From assembly GCF_030010375.1 (NCBI RefSeq), contig NZ_JASCRY010000003.1:496001-560000 (forward strand): a DNA stretch of 64,000 nt, read 5' to 3'. Position numbers and translations under genes: made by a program. Position 1 is the stretch's first letter, and each line of letters begins with the position of its first letter. Under the pieces are notes generated by a model. The model worked only from the letters and a program-made list of their open reading frames with translations. It had not been told where the DNA came from and made no database searches. Positions 46,007-54,423 of the stretch are shown here, piece by piece. The DNA comes from Flavobacterium yafengii (GTDB taxonomy: Bacteria > Bacteroidota > Bacteroidia > Flavobacteriales > Flavobacteriaceae).

Positions 46007-46555
46007 ATGAAGAATACTTCAAAAGAATACGATACTGTGGTTGCGACTTGTCGTACGCTGTTTATCAACAAAATGAAAGATTACGGATGTGCTTGGCGAA
46101 TTTTAAGACTGCCTTCGTTGACAGATCAAATCTATATAAAAGCCCAAAGAATTAGAAGCTTACAAGAAAATGAAGTCCGCAAAATTGATGAAGATGAAAC
46201 AGGTGAATTCATCGGAATTATCAATTATTCTATTATGGCGTTGATTCAATTGGAATTAGGCGTTGCAGACCAACCTGATTTAAGTGTTGAAAAAGCAACC
46301 GAATTATACGATGCCAAAGTTAAACTGACCAAAGATTTAATGGAAGACAAAAATCATGATTACGGTGAAGCTTGGCGCGACATGCGCGTGAGTTCATTGA
46401 CGGATTTGATTTTGCAAAAACTACTTCGTGTCAAACAAATTGAAGACAATAAAGGAAAAACATTAGTTTCTGAAGGAATCGATGCGAATTATCAGGATAT
46501 GATTAATTATTCGGTTTTCGCCTTGATTTTAATGGGTTTTGGAAATAAACAATAA
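46007..46555 (+). CDS. DUF1599 (Nmad1-like) protein with two tandem repeats
   Basis: 182 residues made of two similar halves. The first has YDTVVATCRTLFINKMKDYG, AWRILRLPSLTDQIYIKAQR; the second YDAKVKLTKDLMEDKNHDYG, AWRDMRVSSLTDLILQKLLR. The doubled DYGxAWR-xxR-xSLTDxI pattern shows an internal duplication. The family is called nucleotide-modification-associated domain 1, though its role in a normal chromosome is unknown. It is followed 16 bp later by the BT_3928-type gene, as in Bacteroides. The ATG at 46007 is chosen over a TTG at 45974, whose added residues have no family similarity. Confidence 0.88.
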   Translation: MKNTSKEYDTVVATCRTLFINKMKDYGCAWRILRLPSLTDQIYIKAQRIRSLQENEVRKIDEDETGEFIGIINYSIMALIQLELGVADQPDLSVEKATELYDAKVKLTKDLMEDKNHDYGEAWRDMRVSSLTDLILQKLLRVKQIEDNKGKTLVSEGIDANYQDMINYSVFALILMGFGNKQ

Positions 46556-46571
46556 AAAGCAATAACTAAAC

Positions 46572-47672
46572 ATGAAAAATATAATTACTCAATTTTCTAG
46601 AATTTTCGTTGGAATCCTATTCATTATCTCCGGATTAATTAAACTGAATGACCCAATCGGGTTTTCATACAAACTGGCTGAATATTTCAGTGAACCCGTT
46701 TTCAACATGCCATTTTTTGTTCCGTTTGCATTGGGAATCGCTTTGTTTTTAGTAATTCTTGAAGTGGTTCTAGGGATTATGTTGCTCATAGGTTACAAAA
46801 CCAAATTCACTATCTGGAGTTTATTAATCTTGATTGTACTGTTTACTTTCCTGACTTTTTATTCGGCTTATTTTAATGTGGTAAAAGACTGTGGTTGTTT
46901 TGGAGATGCTTTAAAACTGACGCCTTGGCAATCTTTTACAAAGGATATTGTTTTACTTTTCTTTATTCTGATATTATTTTTTAATCAAAAATTGGTAAAA
47001 CCGTTGTTTAGCAATAACGTACAAAACATAGTCATTTATACCAGTATTGTTTTATCATCACTTATGGGAGTTTGGGTTTTAAACCATTTGCCATTGATCG
47101 ATTTCAGACCTTATAAAGTAGGAAACAATATTCAAAAAGGAATGCGAATCCCTGATGGAGCTGAAAAATCAGTAGTAGAAATGGTCTTTATTTACAAAGT
47201 TGGCGGTGTCGATAAAGAGTTTACCGAAAAAGATTTGATGTCGATTCCTGAAGGTGCCGTATTTGTAGACCGAAAAGACAAAGTTATCACAGAAGGTTAC
47301 GTTCCTCCTATTCATGATTTTACAATGGAAAAAGATGGTTCAGATTACAAAGATGAGTTTTTAGAAGAACCAAAATTGATGTTGATTACAGCTTATGATT
47401 TAGTCAATGCAGATCACAGTGGAATGGCAAAATTGGAAAAACTGAGTCAGGATGCTAAAGCAAAAGGATATAAAGTAGTTGCAATGACGGCCTCTTCACC
47501 AGAAGAAATAGCTGCTGCAAAAAAACAATTCGGATTAACATTTGACTTCTATTTTTGCGATGCCATAACCGTAAAAACCATCGAAAGAGCGAACCCAAGT
47601 ATTGTACTAATTGAAAAAGGAACAATAAAACAAAAGGTTCATCACAACGATATTGCAGATTTGAAATTCTAA
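46572..47672 (+). CDS. BT_3928 family membrane protein (DoxX-like plus thioredoxin-like domain)
   Basis: 366 residues. The N-terminal half has four hydrophobic helices of DoxX/MauE type (GILFIISGLIKLNDPIGFSYKL; VKDCGCFGDALKLTPWQSF with its Cys pair). The C-terminal half, about 220-366, is a periplasmic thioredoxin-like domain without CxxC (LMLITAYDLVNADHSGMAKL, VAMTASSPEEI, FYFCDAITVKTIERANPSIVLI). The family is kept beside tpiA across Bacteroidetes; a redox or membrane-stress role is guessed. It is followed by a 19-bp perfect hairpin and then the TlpA gene. Confidence 0.9.
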   Translation: MKNIITQFSRIFVGILFIISGLIKLNDPIGFSYKLAEYFSEPVFNMPFFVPFALGIALFLVILEVVLGIMLLIGYKTKFTIWSLLILIVLFTFLTFYSAYFNVVKDCGCFGDALKLTPWQSFTKDIVLLFFILILFFNQKLVKPLFSNNVQNIVIYTSIVLSSLMGVWVLNHLPLIDFRPYKVGNNIQKGMRIPDGAEKSVVEMVFIYKVGGVDKEFTEKDLMSIPEGAVFVDRKDKVITEGYVPPIHDFTMEKDGSDYKDEFLEEPKLMLITAYDLVNADHSGMAKLEKLSQDAKAKGYKVVAMTASSPEEIAAAKKQFGLTFDFYFCDAITVKTIERANPSIVLIEKGTIKQKVHHNDIADLKF

Positions 47673-47683
47673 ATAAACTATAA

Positions 47684-47733
47684 AAGTATAAAGTCGTAAA
47701 GTCCAAAAGAGGAAACTTTACGACTTTATACTT
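47684..47733. repeat. Long perfect hairpin after the BT_3928-type gene
   Basis: A 19-bp perfect inverted repeat (AAGTATAAAGTCGTAAAGT, 47684-47702, against 47715-47733) with a 12-nt loop. The words resemble those of the hairpins at 7112 and 8084. No T tract follows, so it may slow or protect the transcript more than end it. Confidence 0.8.
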
Positions 47734-47876
47734 AAAAAGAATGACAAATGCTTTCTAAATAAACCGGTAAATCAAAATCATTCCATTATTTTTAAACTAT
47801 AACGATATTGCTTTGTCATTTTCGAATAATGCTTTCAAAATTTCTTATTCTGTATAACGCATTCAAATTGTTTGTT

Positions 47877-47884
47877 TAACTTTG
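47877..47884 (+). promoter_or_regulatory. -7 element (TAACTTTG) of the TlpA-like gene
   Basis: TAACTTTG fits TAnnTTTG and ends 18 bp before the ATG at 47903. It overlaps the TTG at 47882 that could be mistaken for a start. The -33 half is not clear. Confidence 0.45.
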
Positions 47885-47902
47885 TTTAAAAACAATACTA
47901 TA

Positions 47903-48400
47903 ATGAAAAGAATAATAGCTCTATTAATTGCGTTTGTCACCTTCTCTTGCACATCTACTGCGCAAAAAACTAAATTCTCCAAAGAAGCTTTATCTGAAAC
48001 CCTTTTAGCCACTGATGGAAGTCAAGTTGCTTTTAAGGATATTTTAAAAAAACACAAAGGAAAAACCTTGGTAATCGAAGTTTGGGCTTCCTGGTGTGGT
48101 GATTGCGTAAAAGCAATGCCTAAACTAAAGGAGTTACAAGCTAATAATCCTGATGTCGCTTACCTATTTCTTTCGATGGATAAAACTGCCGATAAATGGA
48201 AAGCTGGAATCGAAAAACACCAATTGAAAGGGGATCATTTCATGGCAAATGACCAAATGAAAGGGGTATTTGCAAAAGCTATGGATATTGATTGGATTCC
48301 AAGATACATCATTGTAGACAAAAACGGAAAAATTGTTTTATACCGTGCCATAGAAACTGATTTTGATAAAATCAATGAAACGCTTAAAAATTTAAAATAA
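47903..48400 (+). CDS. TlpA-family thioredoxin-like lipoprotein
   Basis: 165 residues. The signal region MKRIIALLIAFVTFSCTST has a lipobox (TFSC). Then comes one thioredoxin fold with the active site ASWCGDCVKAMPKL (CGDC) and a typical cis-Pro region in WIPRYIIVDKNG. It probably reduces disulfides or helps cytochrome maturation in the periplasm, tethered to a membrane. It lies between the BT_3928-type gene and tpiA. The start at 47903 leaves the promoter element outside the gene. Confidence 0.9.
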   Translation: MKRIIALLIAFVTFSCTSTAQKTKFSKEALSETLLATDGSQVAFKDILKKHKGKTLVIEVWASWCGDCVKAMPKLKELQANNPDVAYLFLSMDKTADKWKAGIEKHQLKGDHFMANDQMKGVFAKAMDIDWIPRYIIVDKNGKIVLYRAIETDFDKINETLKNLK

Positions 48401-48452
48401 TTCATTGCAATATTGAAAAACATAACCAAAAACTAAATATAATACGACTAAA

Positions 48453-49205
48453 ATGAGAAAGAAGATTGTTGCCGGAAACTGGAAAATGCATAAAAATGCA
48501 GAGCAAACTGAAGATTTATTGAATGAATTAATAGCAAAAATACCAACTGATACAAAAGCACAAGTAATTGTAGCTCCAACATTTGTAAACTTAGCTTCTG
48601 CTGTTGATCATTTAGAATTCACAAATATTGATGTTGCAGCACAAAACGTACATCAAGCGGAAAGTGGCGCTTTTACAGGCGAAATTTCAGCTGATATGTT
48701 AAAAAGTGTTGGTGTAGATATTGTAATTCTGGGACACTCAGAACGCAGAGCTATTTTCCATGAAACGGATGCTTTGATTGCTAATAAAGTAAATACAGCT
48801 TTAGAGCATGATATGATGGTCATTTTTTGCTTCGGCGAAGAATTAAAAGACCGTCAATCAAAAAATCATTTTAATGTTGTAGAAAACCAATTGCGAGATG
48901 GTTTATTCCATATTGAATCCAAAGACTGGGAAAGTATTGTTTTGGCCTACGAGCCAGTTTGGGCAATAGGAACTGGAGAAACAGCTTCTCCGGAACAAGC
49001 ACAAGAAATGCATGAATTCATCAGAGAAACAGTTCGTAAAGCTTTTGGAAGTGATATCGCTGAAAACGTATCCATCCTTTATGGCGGAAGTGTAAAACCT
49101 GAAAATGCAAAAGAAATATTCTCAAAACCAGATGTAGATGGTGGTCTTATTGGTGGTGCTGCCCTAAAAGCAGATGATTTTGTAGCAATTGTAAATGCTA
49201 TCTAA
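48453..49205 (+). CDS. tpiA: Triosephosphate isomerase
   Basis: 250 residues. RKKIVAGNWKMHK (active-site Asn and Lys), DVAAQNVHQAESGAFTGEIS, VILGHSERRAIF (catalytic His), LAYEPVWAIGTGETAS (catalytic Glu) and VSILYGGSVKPENAK (phosphate loop), with GGLIGGAALKADDF. It interconverts dihydroxyacetone phosphate and glyceraldehyde 3-phosphate. The neighbours BT_3928-type and DUF1599 genes are a phylum-wide arrangement. A strong terminator follows about 20 bp after the stop. Confidence 0.98.
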   Translation: MRKKIVAGNWKMHKNAEQTEDLLNELIAKIPTDTKAQVIVAPTFVNLASAVDHLEFTNIDVAAQNVHQAESGAFTGEISADMLKSVGVDIVILGHSERRAIFHETDALIANKVNTALEHDMMVIFCFGEELKDRQSKNHFNVVENQLRDGLFHIESKDWESIVLAYEPVWAIGTGETASPEQAQEMHEFIRETVRKAFGSDIAENVSILYGGSVKPENAKEIFSKPDVDGGLIGGAALKADDFVAIVNAI

Positions 49206-49223
49206 ATTTCATTTTTAGATTAT

Positions 49224-49257
49224 AAAAAAAGCGGTGAAATGAATCACCGCTTTTTTT
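49224..49257. terminator. Terminator after tpiA
   Basis: Seven A, a 7-bp stem GCGGTGA/TCACCGC (49231-49237 with 49244-49250), a 6-nt loop and seven T. It separates tpiA from prmA and would work in both directions. Confidence 0.9.
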
Positions 49258-49293
49258 ATAGTTTAAATTATTCATGAGAATAAAGAGAAATAG

Positions 49294-49301
49294 TACCTTT
49301 G
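49294..49301 (+). promoter_or_regulatory. -7 element (TACCTTTG) of prmA
   Basis: TACCTTTG fits TAnnTTTG, ending 14 bp before the prmA ATG at 49316. It favours that start over the ATG at 49274, which lies upstream of the element. Confidence 0.55.
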
Positions 49302-49315
49302 TAAAAAAAAGAAGC

Positions 49316-50176
49316 ATGTCAAACATTTATATTGGGTATCATTTTACTATTGAACCTAAAGACTCGAGCAGTAGCGAACAGGCGAAGCAATTAGGGTCTG
49401 AAATATTAATTGCAGAATTAGGAGAAAAAGCATTCGAGAGTTTTACAGAAACTGAAACCGGTATTTCTGCTTTTGTTCAAAAGGATTTGTGGGACGAAAC
49501 TATTTTGGAGGATATTCATATTTTACAATCGGAGGAATTTACAATCGATTATACTTTTGAAGAAATCGAACAAGTCAACTGGAATGAGGAATGGGAAAAG
49601 AATTTTGAAGCGATAGATGTCAATGGAAATTGTCATGTACGTGCACCTTTTCATCCCAAAACAGATGCCGAATTTGACATTGTAATTGAACCAAAAATGA
49701 GTTTCGGAACAGGTCACCATGAGACTACTCACATGATGATTCAGCATCTATTAGAAATAGACGTTACTGGAATGAAAACCCTTGATATGGGCTGTGGAAC
49801 TGCCATTTTAGCAATACTTGCCGAGATGAAAGGTGCGCAACCAATTGATGCTATTGACATTGACAACTGGTGTTATTTGAATTCTATAGAAAATGCACAA
49901 CGCAATAATTGCAAGCACATTACAGTTTATGAAGGTGAAGCTGCATTACTAGAAGGCAAAAAATACGATTTGATTATAGCTAACATTAACAGGAATATTT
50001 TGTTGAACGATATGCAAAGTTATGTTGATAGTTTAAATCCTAATGGAACACTACTTTTAAGTGGTTTCTACCAAGAAGACATTCCATTTATTGATGCTTC
50101 ATGTACTGAAAAAGGATTAACTTATGTTAAAAAATTTGAAAGAAACAATTGGGTATCTTTAAAATATGTAAATTAG
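49316..50176 (+). CDS. prmA: Ribosomal protein L11 methyltransferase
   Basis: 286 residues. SNIYIGYHFTIEPKDSSS is the substrate-binding N-terminal domain; NEEWEKNFEAIDV, IEPKMSFGTGHHETTHMM, LDMGCGTAILAILAEMKG (SAM site) and YDLIIANINRNILL (N-P-like catalytic loop) follow. PrmA trimethylates L11 on the 50S subunit. The start at 49316 gives the usual beginning of Bacteroidetes PrmA and lies after the promoter element. clpS follows after 45 bp. Confidence 0.95.
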   Translation: MSNIYIGYHFTIEPKDSSSSEQAKQLGSEILIAELGEKAFESFTETETGISAFVQKDLWDETILEDIHILQSEEFTIDYTFEEIEQVNWNEEWEKNFEAIDVNGNCHVRAPFHPKTDAEFDIVIEPKMSFGTGHHETTHMMIQHLLEIDVTGMKTLDMGCGTAILAILAEMKGAQPIDAIDIDNWCYLNSIENAQRNNCKHITVYEGEAALLEGKKYDLIIANINRNILLNDMQSYVDSLNPNGTLLLSGFYQEDIPFIDASCTEKGLTYVKKFERNNWVSLKYVN

Positions 50177-50221
50177 TGGTACTATTTTTTTATTAATTAC
50201 GAAAGTACAAAAACCTACAAA

Positions 50222-50497
50222 ATGAGTACTAAAGAAAAAGTAAGAGAAAGAGTTAGCGTCAAGGAAGCTATAAGTCTGGACAATGAAATAGTAGTTTACA
50301 ATGATGATGTAAATACTTTTGACCATGTTATTGAAACTTTGATTCGCGTTTGTAATCACACTCCGGAACAAGCCGAACAATGTTCATTAATTGTGCATTA
50401 TAATGGGAAGTGTACCGTGAAAACGGGTCCTTACGAAAAATTAAAACCACAATGCACCCAATTATTAGAAGCAGGATTAAATGCGGAGATAATTTAA
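50222..50497 (+). CDS. clpS: ATP-dependent Clp protease adaptor ClpS
   Basis: 91 residues. EIVVYNDDVNTFDHVIETLI has the conserved N-degron pocket residues (NDDxNTFD), HTPEQAEQCSLIVHYNGKC and VKTGPYEKLKPQCTQLLEAGL complete the family. ClpS hands N-degron proteins to ClpAP or, where ClpA is lacking, to ClpC. Its coupling with prmA is common in Bacteroidetes. Length is typical. Confidence 0.95.
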   Translation: MSTKEKVRERVSVKEAISLDNEIVVYNDDVNTFDHVIETLIRVCNHTPEQAEQCSLIVHYNGKCTVKTGPYEKLKPQCTQLLEAGLNAEII

Positions 50498-50563
50498 GAC
50501 TAATAAAACTTCCCTTTAAAAAATAAATTACTGTGAATAATTCAAAAACATTCTCTTTTATTC

Positions 50564-50571
50564 TATATTTG
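50564..50571 (+). promoter_or_regulatory. -7 element (TATATTTG) of the sterol-desaturase-like gene
   Basis: TATATTTG fits TAnnTTTG and lies 19 bp before the ATG at 50591. No -33 TTG at ideal spacing. Confidence 0.5.
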
Positions 50572-50590
50572 AATAAAAAAAAGTGTTTTT

Positions 50591-51862
50591 ATGGAAGAAT
50601 ATGGTAAAATTTTAGTTTTTGTAATGCCCATTTTCTTAATATTAATTATTATCGAAAAAATTTACGGGCATTATAAAGGGGAAGACACCGCACCAAATAT
50701 GGATTCTGTTTCGAGCGTAAGCTCTGGAATGGTTAACTCCCTAAAAGATGTTTTGGGGCTCAGCATTACGCTAGTTTCCTATGATTGGATTGTCTCTAAA
50801 ATAGCTTTATTCGATCTTGAAGCGACCTTTTTTACTTATCTCATAGGATTTATCGCTATTGATTTTTATGGCTATTGGAGTCATCGTTTGTCTCATCAAA
50901 TTAATTTTTTATGGAACAAACATGCCATTCATCACAGTAGTGAGGAATTCAATCTGGCCTGTGCCCTTCGCCAACCCGTTTCCAGTTTTGTCAATCTGTT
51001 TACCTTTTTATTGATTCCAGCCGCTCTTTTAGGAGTTCCCTCCAAAGTGATTGCGATAACCTTACCGATTCATTTATTCCTGCAATTCTGGTATCACACT
51101 AAGCACATAAAAAAAATTGGTTTTCTGGAAAACATACTGGTTTCTCCATCACATCATAGGGTTCATCATGCTATTAACCCAGAATATATGGATAAAAATC
51201 ATTCACAGATATTCATCATTTGGGATAAATTGTTTGGTACTTTTCAAGCAGAATTAGAAACTGTTCCACCCGTTTTTGGAATAACAAGACCAGCGAGAAC
51301 CTGGAATCCTATTCGGATTAATTTTCAACATTTATGGTTACTCATTACAGATGCTTGGCGCGCCGAAAACTGGAAAGACAAGTTTACCATTTGGTTTAAA
51401 CCAACTGGCTGGCGTCCAGAAAATTTTGAAGAAAAATATCCCGTTACTAAAATCACCGATGTCTATAATTTTGAAAAATACGGCGTTCAACATTCTAAAA
51501 AACTGATGTACTGGTCCTTATTTCAAGCTATTATTACGTTGTTACTTATTAGTTATATGTATAATTCCATTGCGATAATAGGTTTGCCAAATGTATTTAT
51601 TTACGGCGCATTCATTTTTCTGACCGTTTACAGTTACACGGAATTAATGGATACCCGCAAAATTTCTGTATTCTGGGAAAGTATCCGTTTTGCATTTGGG
51701 ATTGGACTAATTTTCTATTTTGGAGATTGGTTTGGAATGAATCAATTTTTTCCTTTTGCGAGTTACGTTATTGTAAGCTATCTTGTTTTGTCATTGATAG
51801 TAACCATTTATTTTGTCAACAGTAATTTTGAAAAAGAAACTATGATTGTAGCTCAATCTTAA
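50591..51862 (+). CDS. Sterol desaturase/fatty acid hydroxylase superfamily membrane protein
   Basis: 423 residues. The N-terminal two thirds hold the membrane-bound di-iron hydroxylase fold with histidine clusters HRLSH, HAIHHSSEEFN, HTKH and HRVHHA; FGTFQAELETVPPVFGITRP follows the core, as in bacterial enzymes near alkylglycerol monooxygenase. The last 120 residues add about four membrane helices. It would hydroxylate or desaturate a lipid with O2; the lipid is unknown. The YhhN gene follows at 9 bp. As both alkylglycerol monooxygenase and YhhN lysoplasmalogenase act on ether or vinyl-ether lipids, the pair may work together, an inference. Confidence 0.9.
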   Translation: MEEYGKILVFVMPIFLILIIIEKIYGHYKGEDTAPNMDSVSSVSSGMVNSLKDVLGLSITLVSYDWIVSKIALFDLEATFFTYLIGFIAIDFYGYWSHRLSHQINFLWNKHAIHHSSEEFNLACALRQPVSSFVNLFTFLLIPAALLGVPSKVIAITLPIHLFLQFWYHTKHIKKIGFLENILVSPSHHRVHHAINPEYMDKNHSQIFIIWDKLFGTFQAELETVPPVFGITRPARTWNPIRINFQHLWLLITDAWRAENWKDKFTIWFKPTGWRPENFEEKYPVTKITDVYNFEKYGVQHSKKLMYWSLFQAIITLLLISYMYNSIAIIGLPNVFIYGAFIFLTVYSYTELMDTRKISVFWESIRFAFGIGLIFYFGDWFGMNQFFPFASYVIVSYLVLSLIVTIYFVNSNFEKETMIVAQS

Positions 51863-51871
51863 AAAGAATAT

Positions 51872-52543
51872 ATGAAAAACAACATAATATTAAAGAGTTT
51901 TATAGGGTTTAGTCTTGTTTATCTTTTGATAATTCTTTTTGGAAGAGAAGATATTGTTTGGTTTTTAAAACCATTTTTATTGCCGTTTCTAATTCTGGCA
52001 GTTTATTTACACGAAAGATTTACTACTAAGAAAATTCTTTTAACTGCCTTGACTTTGTCATGGATAGGTGATATTATTTTGATGTTTGCTGACAAAGGAG
52101 AATTATATTTTATTGCAGGGCTGATTGCCTTTCTACTTTCGCATATTTCTTATATTATACTGTTCAGCAAACAATTAAAGATTTATTTAAAGAAAAGTAA
52201 AATCATTTTCTGGGTAGGAGTTACAGCAATTGCCTTTTATTTAATCGTAATGATGCTGATTTTATTACCAAGTTTGGGAGACTTAAAAATTCCTGTTTTT
52301 CTATATGCACTCACAATTTCCATTATGTTGTTATTTGCGCTCAAAGGCTTTTTAAATTGGCAAAAGCCTGCCAGTATATATATTTTAATTGGTGCTACCA
52401 TTTTTGTAGCTTCAGATAGTATTTTGGCATTTGATAAATTTTATGCACCGCTGCAATACAGTTCCTTCTTGATTATGTCAACCTACTTACTTGCACAATA
52501 CTTGATTGTTACCGGCATTTTGAAATTAAACAAAAAAAAGTAG
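51872..52543 (+). CDS. YhhN/TMEM86-family lysoplasmalogenase-like protein
   Basis: 223 residues with about eight membrane helices. FLKPFLLPFLILAVYLH, LSWIGDIILMFADKG and AGLIAFLLSHISYIILF, with the final SSFLIMSTYLLAQYLIVTG, are family motifs (the GD in helix 3 and the H in helix 4 being conserved). In mammals TMEM86B cleaves the vinyl-ether bond of lysoplasmalogen; the bacterial role is less clear. It is 9 bp from the sterol-desaturase-like gene, and its stop codon lies in the stem of a terminator. Confidence 0.9.
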   Translation: MKNNIILKSFIGFSLVYLLIILFGREDIVWFLKPFLLPFLILAVYLHERFTTKKILLTALTLSWIGDIILMFADKGELYFIAGLIAFLLSHISYIILFSKQLKIYLKKSKIIFWVGVTAIAFYLIVMMLILLPSLGDLKIPVFLYALTISIMLLFALKGFLNWQKPASIYILIGATIFVASDSILAFDKFYAPLQYSSFLIMSTYLLAQYLIVTGILKLNKKK

Positions 52544-52568
52544 CATTTTCATACGAGAATGCTACTTT
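52532..52568 (-). terminator. Terminator between the YhhN and YeeE-family genes
   Basis: The 11-bp stem AAAGTAGCATT/AATGCTACTTT (52537-52547 with 52558-52568) has a 10-nt loop and an A run of eight on the plus strand (52532-52539), so it works best for the minus-strand gene. It contains the TAG stop of the YhhN gene. Confidence 0.8.
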
Positions 52569-52587
52569 GATACAAGCTATTTATCGA

Positions 52588-53004
52588 TTAATGAGGTAAT
52601 TTATTTTTCAATAATCCATATAAATAAGTTCCCAAAAGAGCTCCGAAAAGTACTATAGAAACGGTCCAAAAACCAGCGCCAAGCAATATAAATATTGGTC
52701 CCGGGCAAGAACCTACCAAAGCCCAACCCAATCCAAAAAACAATCCGCCAATCCAGTAGCGAGCAGAACCTTTTTCTTTATCTGGAATTTCAATCGATTC
52801 TCCTTTGATGTCTTTTATGTTGTTTCTTTTTATGATTTGAATACCAATAATTCCCGTGAAGATAGCCACAGAAATAATTCCGTACATGTGAAACGACTGA
52901 AATTGAAACATTTCATAAATGCGATACCAAGAAACGGCTTCAGATTTAGTCAGTACGATTCCAAAAACAAATCCAACTAATACATATTTTATTATATTTT
53001 TCAT
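52588..53004 (-). CDS. YeeE/YedE family, DUF6691-type small membrane subunit
   Basis: 138 residues with about four helices. It begins IIKYVLVGFVFGIVLTKSEAVSWYRIYEMF, a family feature, and carries the conserved Cys in WALVGSCPGPIFILLGAG. Together with the larger gene upstream it is one of the two halves of YeeE/YedE-like sulfur-compound (thiosulfate-type) carriers, which have an internal repeat in other organisms. The pair was also called pmpAB. It is 45 bp downstream of its partner, and a terminator follows its stop. Confidence 0.88.
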   Translation of the reverse strand: MKNIIKYVLVGFVFGIVLTKSEAVSWYRIYEMFQFQSFHMYGIISVAIFTGIIGIQIIKRNNIKDIKGESIEIPDKEKGSARYWIGGLFFGLGWALVGSCPGPIFILLGAGFWTVSIVLFGALLGTYLYGLLKNKLPH

Positions 53005-53049
53005 GATTTTTATTTTAATATTAAGGTCATTATGATTGCTTAGTAATTC

Positions 53050-53610
53050 TTATTTTAAAATCAATGGCAATAAAAAATGCGCCATTATCAATCCGCCGAT
53101 GAAAAATCCAATAACCGCTTTCAAAGAAGGGATTTGTAAATTACTCAAGCCTGAAATGGCATGTCCTGAAGTACAACCACCGGCATAACGAGAACCAAAA
53201 CCAATCAAAACGCCACCTATAAGCAGTATAAAAATACTTTTTGGAGATTCTAAAATGGAGATTCCAAAAAGTGCATCCGGCATTAATTTTCCGTTTGGAG
53301 CTTCAATACCAAGTTGTGCTAATTGTGCAATTGTTTTAGGATTAATGTCCACATTTGAAGTATCGCTCAAAAAATGAACGGCAACAAAACCACCTAACAT
53401 AGCTCCAAGAACGACTACTAAATTCCAGCGTTGTGCTCTCCAATCAAAATCAAAAAAAGCGACTCGTTTTCCTAAACCAGCCATAGAGCACAGCGAACGC
53501 AAATTAGAAGACATCCCGAAAGACTTTCCGAAATAAATCAAAGAAAGCATAATCATACCAATCAAAAATCCAGAAATATACCAGGACCATGTTTGAAAAA
53601 TAATATCCAT
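53050..53610 (-). CDS. YeeE/YedE family transporter subunit
   Basis: 186 residues, four or five helices. ISGFLIGMIMLSLIYFGKSFGMSSNLRSLC at the start and GSRYAGGCTSGHAISGLSNLQ near the C-terminus (conserved Cys of the thiosulfate path) mark the family. The start at 53610 (MDIIFQTWSWYIS) is chosen because the open frame going back to 53712 adds sequence not like a transporter. The partner gene follows. No metallo-beta-lactamase or rhodanese gene adjoins it, as is common elsewhere. Confidence 0.9.
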   Translation of the reverse strand: MDIIFQTWSWYISGFLIGMIMLSLIYFGKSFGMSSNLRSLCSMAGLGKRVAFFDFDWRAQRWNLVVVLGAMLGGFVAVHFLSDTSNVDINPKTIAQLAQLGIEAPNGKLMPDALFGISILESPKSIFILLIGGVLIGFGSRYAGGCTSGHAISGLSNLQIPSLKAVIGFFIGGLIMAHFLLPLILK

Positions 53611-53803
53611 GTTGTTTTTTTGTGCAAAGATAAGAAGCATTTTACGAGATTTTGGAAGAAATGCTACATTCGGTAAAAAAGTGTGTATCCAAATTATTAC
53701 GGGAACACGCACTAAGGTCTAAAGTTCTGTTTATATTTGTATTATTTAAATTACATGGTATTGTAATTGCTAATTAATTTTACCTAATAAATTTACACTG
53801 AAC

Positions 53804-54253
53804 ATGAACAAATCAATCTTTTTTATTGCGTTACTAATTAGTATAGCTTCTTGCACCAGTACACAATCTACTTTGAAAAATACGGATGATAATGCACCAA
53901 ACCTTACTCTTTCTAAAGACAATACTTTTGTAATTACGGAATACAGTAACGACAAAAAATATGGTTATGATAAAGATTATCCCATCAATATTTTCTTTAA
54001 TAACACTAAAAACGAAACAATCAATCAAGGTCGGTTTTTGAACGCATTAGCAGGGCCTAATGGTGAAAAAATTACGTTTACTAAATTAGAAAGCTGCTGT
54101 CCCTTTCCAACAAAAAGAAGTGAAATGGGTGCCGGATTTCTGGATGTTTATGAATTAAAATGGGTTGGCCAAAAAAAACCAATACTACTCTATTTGAACA
54201 TCTATGAAAAAGGAATTTTGATGGTTCCAACGGGACTTTCATTGAAAAAATAA
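53804..54253 (+). CDS. Hypothetical lipoprotein upstream of kdsA
   Basis: 149 residues with a lipoprotein signal (lipobox IASC, about residue 17). The mature part begins with a Ser/Thr-rich stretch, then NTFVITEYSNDKKYGYDKDYPI and a vicinal Cys pair in ESCCPFPTKRSEMGAGFLDVYE. The same kind of gene stands before kdsA in related flavobacteria and is sometimes named after KdsA in error; there is no aldolase domain. Function is unknown. A copy of the structured repeat lies between it and kdsA. Confidence 0.75.
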   Translation: MNKSIFFIALLISIASCTSTQSTLKNTDDNAPNLTLSKDNTFVITEYSNDKKYGYDKDYPINIFFNNTKNETINQGRFLNALAGPNGEKITFTKLESCCPFPTKRSEMGAGFLDVYELKWVGQKKPILLYLNIYEKGILMVPTGLSLKK

Positions 54254-54290
54254 TAGACTTCAAATCCCAAAATATCCTTATAAACCAATT

Positions 54291-54362
54291 CCCTAGCCCT
54301 GATGGCAGTGGAAATCCTCCCGTTTTTCAGGGAGATTGCAACGTACAGCAGGAAAAAGCTCC
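54291..54362 (-). repeat. Dispersed structured repeat, copy 4, upstream of kdsA
   Basis: On the minus strand it begins GGAGCTTTTTCCTGCTGTAC and ends CTGCCATCAGGGCTAGGG. CCTG pairs with CAGG, and the middle has the hairpin CTCCC/GGGAG. It lies in the 200-bp gap between the lipoprotein gene and kdsA, followed by AT-rich quasi-repeats (54391-54422). Confidence 0.75.
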
Positions 54363-54423
54363 TAATAAAAAGTTAATCAATAAATTATTTGCAAATCATA
54401 AATCGGAAATCGCAAATCATAAC

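Noticed and set aside
53611-53712. N-terminal extension of the YeeE/YedE gene to 53712
   Set aside because: The added residues are not transporter-like, and the internal Met at 53610 begins the first conserved helix.
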